Source: Spirosoma montaniterrae (GTDB lineage Bacteria > Bacteroidota > Bacteroidia > Cytophagales > Spirosomataceae). From it: a DNA stretch of 64,000 bases. This document shows positions 8,757 to 16,190 of the stretch, piece by piece. Under the pieces are notes generated by a model. The model saw nothing but the letters and a program-made list of their open reading frames with translations. It did no database searches and was not told the DNA's origin. Location of the stretch: assembly GCF_001988955.1 (NCBI RefSeq), contig NZ_CP014263.1, positions 5,622,501 through 5,686,500 on the forward strand, written 5' to 3'. A program made the position numbers and the translations under genes. The stretch's first letter is position 1, and every line of letters starts with the position of its first letter.

Positions 8757-9575
8757 CTACTTGAACACTCCCTCCGGGTCGGGCATTTTGGCTAACAACT
8801 CGTTCAGGTAGCTCAGGTCAAGCCCCGACAGGTCAATAGCGCGGGCTTTGTGAAAATACGACCAGGCTTTGGCGTAGTCGGCTTTCAGATAATTCAACAG
8901 TGATAACTTCTGGTAGGGCGTGGCATGGGCCGGATTCAGCACAACGGCTCGTTGCAGATGCTGGTCGGCTTCGGCCAATACGTCTGGGTCGGCTTTTTCC
9001 TGATAATACTTTAGTTGCACCGTTGCCAGGTCGGTCATCAGCGTGGCGTTGCTATCGGCTACGGTCAGCCCGCGTTTCAACATCCGAATAGCGTCGGGCA
9101 GGCGATCTTTCTGATAGCTGACCACGCCCAGACCCCAGTAAGCATCGGGATTGCGGTCGTTAAGCAGCCACGCCAGATTGAAGCGGTAGGCAGCCGTATC
9201 CAACTGCCCGTCCATCACATAATCCCAGCCCCGGTTGGCAAAAAATTCGCTCGCTTCGGTTCGGCTGGCAAAATTGCGGTCACAATCATTCAGAAAATGA
9301 ATTTCGGCATCGATCTGAGCGGCTGTTTTTGAGCGTTCACCAAAAAGTGGGAGCGTATTTGGGTCGCCAGTGGTTTCGGCTACTGCGTTAGTCTGAGCGG
9401 TAGCAGGAGCAGCTTCAGCCGTAGTTCCCGGCTGTGGCACGGACACGGTTGTTGTATGGCTCACTGTGCGGGCCGTTGACGGGCGTGCCGAGGTAATAAG
9501 CTGTTTTGGCTGCGCTAACGACAGAAAAGGCATGGCAACCAAACTCAACTGTACCAGATTCATCCGAACGTTCAT
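8757..9575 (-). CDS. Secreted tetratricopeptide-repeat (TPR) protein
   Basis: From the ATG at 9575 this is about 272 residues. An earlier GTG at 9587 and a later ATG at 9563 are also possible. It has a signal peptide ending near SLAQPKQ, a Thr/Ala/Pro-rich linker (about residues 20-75), then TPR units: RTEASEFFANRGWDYVMDGQLDTAAYRFNLAW, NPDAYWGLGVVSYQKDRLPDAIRML and further repeats up to HATPYQKLSLLNYLKADYAKAW. TPRs mediate protein-protein contacts; this copy probably acts in the periplasm. The IS5 element ends just downstream of it. Confidence 0.75.
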   Translation of the reverse strand: MNVRMNLVQLSLVAMPFLSLAQPKQLITSARPSTARTVSHTTTVSVPQPGTTAEAAPATAQTNAVAETTGDPNTLPLFGERSKTAAQIDAEIHFLNDCDRNFASRTEASEFFANRGWDYVMDGQLDTAAYRFNLAWLLNDRNPDAYWGLGVVSYQKDRLPDAIRMLKRGLTVADSNATLMTDLATVQLKYYQEKADPDVLAEADQHLQRAVVLNPAHATPYQKLSLLNYLKADYAKAWSYFHKARAIDLSGLDLSYLNELLAKMPDPEGVFK

Positions 9576-9644
9576 ACTCGCTAACACTGGGGCATTGTTT
9601 CGGTAAAACGAAAGGGGAAACCAAGTTAGTACATCTTTGGCAGA

Positions 9645-11060
9645 TTAACGACGCCCCCCACGCGGCCCGGCGCGTTTGGCACCGCCCGGCTTCGCTCCTG
9701 CGCCGGGCCGACTGCCGCCCGAACGTGGTCCAGCAGGCCGGGAAGCCGTTTTTCCGCCACCCGATGACCGGCTTTTATTTTTTGCCCCTCCTCGTCCTTC
9801 CGGTGTATTTTTAAGTTTTTTATCATGAAAAGCTCCCAGAAAAGTGGGATCTTCTTTCCGACGTTGTTCATCCATTTCGCGCAGCATCGCCTGCTGCTCA
9901 TCAAACGGCGTTTCTGTTACCTCAACTTCCATTGGCATCGGTTGGCGCGGAATGGTCATCCGAATAATTCGCTCAATCTTCTGTACGTGGTAATCTTCTG
10001 CTGTGGTGACAAATGTGATGGCCTCGCCCGTATGATTCGCCCGGCCTGTGCGCCCGATGCGGTGTACGTAATCTTCGTAAATCAGCGGCACGTCGAAATT
10101 GATGACATGGCTCACTTCGGCCACGTCGATGCCGCGTGCGGCTACATCGGTGGCAACCAGAACGCGAATGTTTCCTTCCTTGAAGGCTTCCATTGAGTTG
10201 ATACGCGTATTCTGACCTTTGTTGGCGTGAATCACCCGAATCTGATTGTCGTCCACCACTTTCCGTGCCAGAAACTTATAAATGTTTTCGGCAGTGGTTT
10301 TAGTGCGGGCAAAGACGATGCCGCGCTGAAACGAAGCACGCGTGACGAGGTATTCGAGCAGGTTGATTTTAGTGCGGAAATTAGGCACCTCATAAATAAG
10401 CTGACTTACCATTTCGGCGGTCGATGCCTGGGGCGTAACCTCTATCCGAATCGGTGCTTCCAGAAACTCCGCCGACAGCCGCTCGACCCGAGCACCAAAC
10501 GTGGCCGAAAACAGCAGATTTTGTCGCTTAGTAGGAATGACTTCCAGAATCGACCGAATCTGTGGCATAAAGCCCATGTCCATCATTTTGTCGGCTTCAT
10601 CGAGCACCATCGTCCGAATATCTTTTGTGACGATATGGCCCAGCCGGTAGAGGTCCATGAAACGGCCCGGCGTGGCAACCAGCAAATCGACGCCTTTTTC
10701 GAGGGTTTCAATCTGCGTTTTGGGGCCAAGACCACCGTAAAGAGCCAAATGCCGTAAGTCGGTGTATTTGCCTAAATCGGATACGGCTTCGGCAATCTGC
10801 ATCGCCAGTTCGCGGGTAGGAGCCAGAATCAATGCTCGTGGATTTTTGCCCTGAGCATACTTGATTTTCATGAGCAGCGGCAATAAATAAGCCGCCGTTT
10901 TGCCTGTGCCAGTTTGGGCAATGCCCAGCACGTCGTGATTGCCTAAACTCAGCGGAATGGTTTTCTGCTGAATCGGTGTCGGCTCCGTGTAACCGAGGTC
11001 GGCCACGGCGTTCAGCAGTTGCTTATTTAACTCAAATTGGTCGAACGAAGTAATTTCCAT
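9645..11060 (-). CDS. DEAD-box RNA helicase, RhlE-like
   Basis: The 471-residue protein has all helicase motifs in order: a Q motif (PTPIQQKTIPL), the Walker A variant AQTGTGKTAAY, PTRELA, TPGR, DEAD (VLDEADKM), SAT, and in the second domain DVAARGID and HRIGRTGR. A basic Gly/Arg/Ser-rich tail follows (about residues 415-471), as is usual for RNA-binding RhlE and CsdA relatives. It unwinds RNA using ATP, in ribosome assembly, mRNA decay or cold adaptation. The ATG at 11060 follows a short spacer after the upstream kinase gene, which ends at 11131. Confidence 0.9.
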   Translation of the reverse strand: MEITSFDQFELNKQLLNAVADLGYTEPTPIQQKTIPLSLGNHDVLGIAQTGTGKTAAYLLPLLMKIKYAQGKNPRALILAPTRELAMQIAEAVSDLGKYTDLRHLALYGGLGPKTQIETLEKGVDLLVATPGRFMDLYRLGHIVTKDIRTMVLDEADKMMDMGFMPQIRSILEVIPTKRQNLLFSATFGARVERLSAEFLEAPIRIEVTPQASTAEMVSQLIYEVPNFRTKINLLEYLVTRASFQRGIVFARTKTTAENIYKFLARKVVDDNQIRVIHANKGQNTRINSMEAFKEGNIRVLVATDVAARGIDVAEVSHVINFDVPLIYEDYVHRIGRTGRANHTGEAITFVTTAEDYHVQKIERIIRMTIPRQPMPMEVEVTETPFDEQQAMLREMDEQRRKEDPTFLGAFHDKKLKNTPEGRGGAKNKSRSSGGGKTASRPAGPRSGGSRPGAGAKPGGAKRAGPRGGRR

Positions 11061-11130
11061 AAAAGTCTGGGTCAGGCCGAGGTCTGGCCCGTCGATAGTT
11101 ACACGGGTATGCCGAAGGTTGGTTCAGCCG

Positions 11131-12015
11131 TTAAAAATTTTTCAAAACCCGCTCAACACCACTAACATAGCCGGAGCCGAACAGATTCACGTGAACAAGT
11201 AATGGATATAGATTGTAGATGGCAACACGCTCCTCGAAGCCGCTAATGAGCGGGAAGGCTTCATCGTAGGCATCGTAAAACCGCTGCTCAAAACCGCCGA
11301 ACAGCCGCGTAAAGGCCAGTTCGGCTTCGCGGTAGCCGTAATACACCGCCGGGTCGATGAGGGCAGGCCGACCGTCGTCGGTGACGAGCGTGTTGCCCGA
11401 CCAAAGATCGCCGTGCAGCAGGGCTGGCCGTTCGTTGGGCAGCAAATCGGGTAAGCATGTGCCAAGCCGAAGTAGTGCGTCATAGGCTGTTTTCGGCAGC
11501 AGACCTTTATACAGGGCCATGCCCGCCTGTGGTAGCAGCCGTTGCTCGAAAAAGAACGCCGGGCCGTTGATTGTGAGCGGATTGGCCTGCGGAAGTAAGC
11601 CAATAAAATTATCGAAATGCAGTCCGAATCTGGGCTGCGTATGCGAGTGTAATTCGGCCAGCGATTGCCCCAGTGTTTCCCAATAGGTGCGGTTGGGAGA
11701 GCCGGGACCTATGTATTCCAGAATCAGAAACGACTGCCCGTTATGTTGCCCATAACCAATTACCTCCGGTATGGTGAGCGCGTCGGCCTGTCGAAGTAAA
11801 TCAAGCCCGCGTGCTTCGGTCTCGAACAGCGTGGGGTGGTCAAGCGCGTGATTCCATTTCACGAAAAAAACGCCTTCCGACGAAAACACCTGGGCCGCCG
11901 TATTAATGTCGCCCCCCGACAGAAACTGCGTTTCAATCACCTCAACCGACTGTCCTAATGCCTGAAACAGAATGCTCTCAAAAAAAGAAAATTGCTCGTC
12001 GCCCCAAAAATTCAT
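11131..12015 (-). CDS. Fructosamine/ketosamine-3-kinase family protein
   Basis: The 294-residue protein has the aminoglycoside-phosphotransferase-like fold of fructosamine kinases. LLHGDLWSGN (about residues 198-207) is the catalytic loop, with the Asp as base. LIDPAVYYGYREAELAF (about 215-231) supplies the metal-binding Asp and the family-specific Tyr/Gly/Arg/Glu signature. The family phosphorylates sugar adducts on amines so that they fall off (deglycation). The bacterial substrate is often ribulosamine or small molecules. The start codon sits six bases from a long nested inverted repeat that fills the gap to divergent anmK. Confidence 0.88.
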   Translation of the reverse strand: MNFWGDEQFSFFESILFQALGQSVEVIETQFLSGGDINTAAQVFSSEGVFFVKWNHALDHPTLFETEARGLDLLRQADALTIPEVIGYGQHNGQSFLILEYIGPGSPNRTYWETLGQSLAELHSHTQPRFGLHFDNFIGLLPQANPLTINGPAFFFEQRLLPQAGMALYKGLLPKTAYDALLRLGTCLPDLLPNERPALLHGDLWSGNTLVTDDGRPALIDPAVYYGYREAELAFTRLFGGFEQRFYDAYDEAFPLISGFEERVAIYNLYPLLVHVNLFGSGYVSGVERVLKNF

Positions 12016-12020
12016 ACAAA

Positions 12021-12131
12021 TTTGTCATGCCGCCGAAGGAAGCATCTTCGGTAGCGGTGAGCGATACATGCATTAACTGCTGAACCGAAGATGCTTCCTT
12101 CGGCATTGGACCGGCGCACCGGCATGACAAA
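12021..12131. repeat. Nested inverted repeat filling a divergent intergenic region (family C)
   Basis: The outer arms tttgtcatgccg (12021-12032) and cggcatgacaaa (12120-12131) are exact complements. Inside them lies a second perfect pair of 21 bases (12032-12052 and 12084-12104, core gaaggaagcatcttcggt). A third short motif, ccggcgcaccgg, lies at 12111-12122. The element ends five bases from one start codon and two bases from the other, so any promoter for the two genes must lie in or beyond it. Confidence 0.88.
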
Positions 12132-12133
12132 AA

Positions 12134-13351
12134 ATGAATCCACAAATTCAAAAATTACACCAGATCGCCGGGAAACCCGAACGGCGCATCATTGGCCTGA
12201 TGTCGGGTACGTCGCTCGATGGGCTTGACGTGGCTTTGTGCCGGATTGCAGGCAGCGGCCCTGCTACTGCCGTTACACTCGAACGCTTTGCCACGGTGCC
12301 GTACACCGATGACTTAAAAAACGATATTAGAACGATTTTCGCCAAATCGGAAATCGATTTCGAGGAACTTTGTTTACTGAACCCCTATATTGGGCGGTTG
12401 CACGGGCAGATGGTTCTCGATTGTCTACGCGAGTGGGGCATTTCGCCAGTTGACGTGGACGCGATTGCCAGCCACGGCCAAACGGTTTATCATGCCCCGA
12501 AAAGCCAGCATCAGCGCGATAAGTTCCCCAATGCGACCCTGCAAATCGGCGATGGCGACCATGTAGCCGTAACAACAGGTATCATTGCGCTCAGCGATTT
12601 TCGGCAAAAACACGTAGCCGCCGGGGGGGAGGGAGCACCCTTAGCCGTGTATGGCGATTACTTCATGTTCTCGAAAGCTGGTGAAAACCGCATTCTGCTC
12701 AATATGGGCGGTATTGCCAATTTTACGTACCTCCCTGCCGATGAAGACGCCACTGTCGTATTCACCACAGACACCGGGCCGGGAAATACCCTTCTGGATG
12801 CTTACGCCCGCAAATTTCTGAACAAACCTTACGACGAAAACGGGGCGTTGGCCGCCAGCGGCACTGTCGACGCCGATTTGCTCGCTGCTTTGAAAAGCAA
12901 CCCGTTTTTCGACGCGCCGTTCCCGAAAACTACCGGCCCGGAAGTGTTTAACCCAGCTTATGTAGAAACCGCCAAAATCCGCAGTCAAACTACTCACATT
13001 GCCCCCGCCGACCTGATGGCAACGCTCGTGCAGTTCAGTGCCGATACCATTGTGGAGGCTGTTGGCCGTTTACCCCACCCCAACCCCTCCCCTGATTTCA
13101 GGGGAGGGGCTTACGCCGTGTACATGAGTGGGGGCGGTATGCACAATCCGGCTCTGACAGGAGCCATTCAGCGTCAGTTACCCAACTGTACATTTGGCCG
13201 GACCGATGAATTAGGCATCAACGGTGATGCAAAAGAAGCCGTATTATTTGCCGTGCTGGCGAACGAATGCCTAACGGGTGGAGATACGAGTTTCGGTGAT
13301 CGGCAAGGCGTGCCGAGCGTGACGATGGGGAAGATTAGTTTGCCCGGATAG
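12134..13351 (+). CDS. anmK: Anhydro-N-acetylmuramic acid kinase
   Basis: The 405-residue protein has the AnmK signatures: GLMSGTSLDGLDVALC near the N-terminus, SHGQTVYH, LNMGGIANFTYLP, DTGPGNTLLDAY and MSGGGMHNPAL near the C-terminus. The enzyme phosphorylates 1,6-anhydro-MurNAc while opening its ring, for recycling of peptidoglycan fragments. At about residues 313-326 there is an in-frame insertion of low-complexity sequence (PHPNPSPDFRGGA), encoded by a palindromic repeat just before the conserved SGGG motif. The rest of the protein looks intact, so the insertion may be tolerated in a surface loop. Confidence 0.92.
   Translation: MNPQIQKLHQIAGKPERRIIGLMSGTSLDGLDVALCRIAGSGPATAVTLERFATVPYTDDLKNDIRTIFAKSEIDFEELCLLNPYIGRLHGQMVLDCLREWGISPVDVDAIASHGQTVYHAPKSQHQRDKFPNATLQIGDGDHVAVTTGIIALSDFRQKHVAAGGEGAPLAVYGDYFMFSKAGENRILLNMGGIANFTYLPADEDATVVFTTDTGPGNTLLDAYARKFLNKPYDENGALAASGTVDADLLAALKSNPFFDAPFPKTTGPEVFNPAYVETAKIRSQTTHIAPADLMATLVQFSADTIVEAVGRLPHPNPSPDFRGGAYAVYMSGGGMHNPALTGAIQRQLPNCTFGRTDELGINGDAKEAVLFAVLANECLTGGDTSFGDRQGVPSVTMGKISLPG
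13072..13111. repeat. Palindromic repeat family B, half copy inside anmK
   Basis: The sequence runs accccaccccaaccc followed by a hairpin of 12-base arms (cccctcccctga / tcaggggagggg). It matches one arm of the larger inverted repeat at 32678-32769. It lies inside the anmK reading frame and keeps the frame. Confidence 0.85.
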
Positions 13352-13352
13352 C

Positions 13353-13877
13353 TTAGCTTTTCGGTCTGAACACGCTCATTTTCTCGACGTGCGTAGTCAG
13401 AAACGGGCCGCCGATGAGGTCGATGCAGTACGGAATGGCTGGAAATACTACCGACAAACACTGGCCGATAGCTTTGGGTTTGCCGGGCAGATTCAGCATA
13501 AGTGTATGATTACGAATACCCGCCGTTTGGCGCGACAGGATGGCCGTAGGAACGTATTTCAGGCTTTCCTGCCGCATCAGTTCGCCGAAGCCGGGCATCA
13601 GTTTCTGGCAAACGGCCTCGGTTGCTTCCGGCGTAACGTCGCGGGGAGCCGGGCCGGTGCCGCCGGTAGTCACAACTAAGCAGCAGCCTTCCTGGTCGGA
13701 CAGTTCGATGAGCGTGGCTTCAATTTGGTCCTGCTCATCGGGAATGACGCGGTACACGGGTTGCCACTCGCAACTGAGCCATTCGGTCAGCAGCGCAACA
13801 ACGGCTTTACCCGGAATGTCTTCGTAAACGCCCGCACTGGCCCGGTCTGAAACGTTGATAATGCCGATTTTTATCAT
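13353..13877 (-). CDS. mogA: Molybdopterin adenylyltransferase
   Basis: The 174-residue protein has the MogA/MoaB signature TTGGTGPAPRDVTPEAT (about residues 68-84) and the later SRQTAGIRNHTLMLNLPGKPKAI block, which is typical of MogA rather than MoaB. MogA activates molybdopterin with ATP before molybdenum insertion. This fits the molybdenum oxidoreductase at 18.6-19.4 kb. The gene is convergent with anmK, with a one-base gap. The remaining cofactor genes (moaA, moeA etc.) are not in this window. Confidence 0.9.
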   Translation of the reverse strand: MIKIGIINVSDRASAGVYEDIPGKAVVALLTEWLSCEWQPVYRVIPDEQDQIEATLIELSDQEGCCLVVTTGGTGPAPRDVTPEATEAVCQKLMPGFGELMRQESLKYVPTAILSRQTAGIRNHTLMLNLPGKPKAIGQCLSVVFPAIPYCIDLIGGPFLTTHVEKMSVFRPKS

Positions 13878-13888
13878 GACTGACTAAT

Positions 13889-14251
13889 TTAAAGGGGGGT
13901 TGTGCCACTTGCGTAAATGGCTAAACAGCCATCTTCTTGAAAGGAGGTCTCCTGTATAAATTGGCTAATATTGTTTCGATAGCGAGTTAGTAAATCAACT
14001 ATTTCGTCATTGGTAAGATTGCCTGTTTTAAACCAAATTATTTTCGGAGGAGGGCCATACAGAGTTGTTAAGTTATACAAGTCTTCATCGAAAGTGACTA
14101 TGGTAAAACTATGTTGGCGGCTGTATCCCCAGATCGTTCTGTCATCTTTCTCATACAGGCCGTGATCGCGAACTGTTTGCACCACAGGGTAGACGCCAGC
14201 TAATTTTTTAGCGACGCGATAGGAGATGTTTTGGTCGAGTAATAGCTTCAT
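13889..14251 (-). CDS. DUF5615 PIN-like toxin candidate
   Basis: The 120-residue protein begins MKLLLDQNIS, with the first acidic residue of the PIN-like fold, and has FTIVTFDEDLYNL in the middle (second acidic site) and IIWFKTGNLTNDEIVDLL, all typical of DUF5615 (Mut7-C-like PIN) proteins. These are predicted RNases paired with DUF433 proteins. Its start overlaps the stop of the DUF433 gene by four bases, the usual antitoxin-first arrangement. Nuclease activity is an inference from the fold. Confidence 0.8.
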   Translation of the reverse strand: MKLLLDQNISYRVAKKLAGVYPVVQTVRDHGLYEKDDRTIWGYSRQHSFTIVTFDEDLYNLTTLYGPPPKIIWFKTGNLTNDEIVDLLTRYRNNISQFIQETSFQEDGCLAIYASGTTPL

Positions 14252-14472
14252 GCCGCAATTCGAAGCCGGTTTTCTTTATCAGCCGCAAATGCTAAACTGG
14301 CATAGATATCATCTTTAGTTAATTCTGGGAAATCGCTGACTATGTCATCAAAACTCATACCAGCGGCCAGCCAGCCTAACACATCGCCAACGGTAATACG
14401 CATGTTCCGAATGCAGGGTTTTCCACCCCGTTTCCCCGGTTCGATAGTAATAATTTGTCGGTAGTCAACCAT
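14248..14472 (-). CDS. DUF433 antitoxin candidate
   Basis: The 74-residue protein matches the DUF433 pattern: ITIEPGKRGGKPCIRNMRITVGDVLGWLAAGMSFDDIVSDFPELTKDDI. The fold is a winged-helix-like DNA-binding domain, so it probably represses its own operon and neutralises the DUF5615 partner that follows with a four-base overlap. A TAnnTTTG-like box (TATCTTTG, minus strand 14496-14489) lies just upstream, but no matching TTTG box is found at the right distance. Confidence 0.8.
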   Translation of the reverse strand: MVDYRQIITIEPGKRGGKPCIRNMRITVGDVLGWLAAGMSFDDIVSDFPELTKDDIYASLAFAADKENRLRIAA

Positions 14473-14499
14473 AATTCCGTCTTTTCGGCAAAGATAATG

Positions 14500-15984
14500 C
14501 TATAGTGATTTACTTAGCACCGCCAGCCATCGTGCATACGCTTCGGTGTAGCGTTCCTGATCGCGGATGGTGGGGTCGACGGTTTTCGTGACATGCAGGC
14601 CCACGAAGGCGTCCTGAGCGGTCTTGTAATGTCCCAGCCCCAGCCCTGCTCCTCGTGCTGCTCCCTGCGCACCATCGGTATTGTATAGTTCGATAGCCGC
14701 GCCTGTCAGGTTGGCGAGCGTATCGCGGAAGAGGGGGCTGAGGAACATGTTGGCCTCACCCGCCCGGATGGTTTGCAGCCCTACGCCCACGCTTTCCATA
14801 ACCTGAATGCCGTAATAGAGCGCGAAAACAATACCCTCCTGTGCGGCCCGAATCAGGTGCGGAAGACCATGCCGTGTTAGTTGCAGACCATGAAAGCTGG
14901 CTCCCGGATCGGCGTTTTCCAAAACCCGCTCGGCACCGTTGCCAAACGGCAGACACAGCAGCCCATCGGCCCCAACGGGTGCTTCATGAGCGAGGTGGTT
15001 CATGTCATCGTAACTGATGCTCCGGCGCAGTACCTGATTCCGCAGCCAGCTATTGAGAATGCCCGTACCGTTTACGCACAACAGCACCCCGTAGCGCGGA
15101 GCTTCAGAAGTGTGGCTCACGTGCAGGAAGGTGTTCACCCGCGACTTCGGGTCATAGTCGGCCCGGTCGCTGACGCCATATACCACGCCCGACGTACCCG
15201 CCGTGGCAGCAATCTGCCCCGGTTCGAGCACATTCAGCGAAAAAGCATTGTTAGGCTGATCGCCAGCACGGTAGGTAATGGGCGTTCCGGCAGCAAGACC
15301 CAGTTCGGCGGCAGCAGTGGCCGTGAGTTGACCCTGCTCGGCAAAGGTAGGGCGGATGACGGGGAGCAGCGATGTATCAAAGCCGTAGTACTGCATCAAG
15401 AAGTCGGCGGGCTGGCCGTTCCGGAAATCCCACAAAACTCCTTCCGACAGGCCCGGCGCGGTGGTTACGATATTGCCCGTCATGCGTGCTGCGAGGTAAT
15501 CGCCGGGGAGCATAAATTTGTCGATTTCGGCAAAAACACCTGGTTCGTTGGCTTTCACCCAGGCTAATTTGGCGGCTGTGAGATTGCCCGGCGAGTTGAG
15601 CAGGTGCGATAGAATCCGCTCATGACCAAGCTCATCGAACGCCTGATTTCCATACGCAACGGCCCGGCTATCGCACCAGATAATGCTGGGGCGCAGTACG
15701 TTGAACGCTTTATCGACCACCACTAAGCCATGCATCTGATAGGAAATGCCGATAGCCACTACCGACTCAGGTTTTACGCCCGACTGCTGCATTACTGTCT
15801 GGCTGGCCCGGCAGGCATTCTGCCACCACAGGTCGGGCTGCTGTTCGGCGAAACCCGGCTCGGGCGAGTCGATAGCCATTTCAGTTTCCGGAAAAAAAGC
15901 CGATGCCACCACTTTACCAGTGTCGGCATCGAGCAAACAAGCTTTAACAGACGAAGAACCGAGGTCGAAACCGAGGAGATACAT
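14500..15984 (-). CDS. xylB: Xylulokinase (FGGY family)
   Basis: The 494-residue protein has the FGGY kinase layout. The N-terminal ATPase motif is LLGFDLGSSSVKACLLD (residues 3-19). GISYQMHGLVVVD (about 83-95) is the xylulose-binding Met-His signature. ATAGTSGVVYGV and GANM-like AGEANMFLSPLFRDTLANLTG occur in the second domain. It phosphorylates D-xylulose to xylulose-5-phosphate, feeding the pentose phosphate pathway. No xylose isomerase or transporter lies beside it here; the nearest sugar gene is the divergent GH78-like enzyme. Confidence 0.9.
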   Translation of the reverse strand: MYLLGFDLGSSSVKACLLDADTGKVVASAFFPETEMAIDSPEPGFAEQQPDLWWQNACRASQTVMQQSGVKPESVVAIGISYQMHGLVVVDKAFNVLRPSIIWCDSRAVAYGNQAFDELGHERILSHLLNSPGNLTAAKLAWVKANEPGVFAEIDKFMLPGDYLAARMTGNIVTTAPGLSEGVLWDFRNGQPADFLMQYYGFDTSLLPVIRPTFAEQGQLTATAAAELGLAAGTPITYRAGDQPNNAFSLNVLEPGQIAATAGTSGVVYGVSDRADYDPKSRVNTFLHVSHTSEAPRYGVLLCVNGTGILNSWLRNQVLRRSISYDDMNHLAHEAPVGADGLLCLPFGNGAERVLENADPGASFHGLQLTRHGLPHLIRAAQEGIVFALYYGIQVMESVGVGLQTIRAGEANMFLSPLFRDTLANLTGAAIELYNTDGAQGAARGAGLGLGHYKTAQDAFVGLHVTKTVDPTIRDQERYTEAYARWLAVLSKSL

Positions 15985-16141
15985 TATTCAGGGAATGGTT
16001 TGTAGTTGATAGCGAAAGGCGTTTCGGTCAGTAAAATACCGGACATTGCTTACTTTATCTCAACGGTGTATTATCGAAAAATTTTCATTCTTTCATCATT
16101 TTATAACTATCGACTGTGTTAGTTTCGACATAAAACATTTG

Positions 16142-16174
16142 TATTGATGAAAATTTCGCAATTATTCATCAATA
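16142..16174. promoter_or_regulatory. Operator-like inverted repeat upstream of the GH78-like gene
   Basis: TATTGATGAA and TTCATCAATA are exact 10-bp inverted arms separated by 13 bases (centre to centre about two helical turns). The right arm ends 16 bases before the ATG at 16191. The size and spacing suit a dimeric transcription factor. No regulator gene is adjacent. Confidence 0.4.
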
Positions 16175-16190
16175 GCAGATAAACCCCGTC

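Noticed and set aside
10227..10757. Open frame antisense to the DEAD-box helicase (176 codons)
   Set aside because: The helicase frame has every family motif across this region; the antisense product shows no motif.
14881..15567. Long open frame antisense to xylB (228 codons)
   Set aside because: It lies fully within the xylulokinase gene in a region of clear coding pattern; its translation is low in domain character and rich in His/Arg, as expected of an antisense frame in G+C-moderate DNA.
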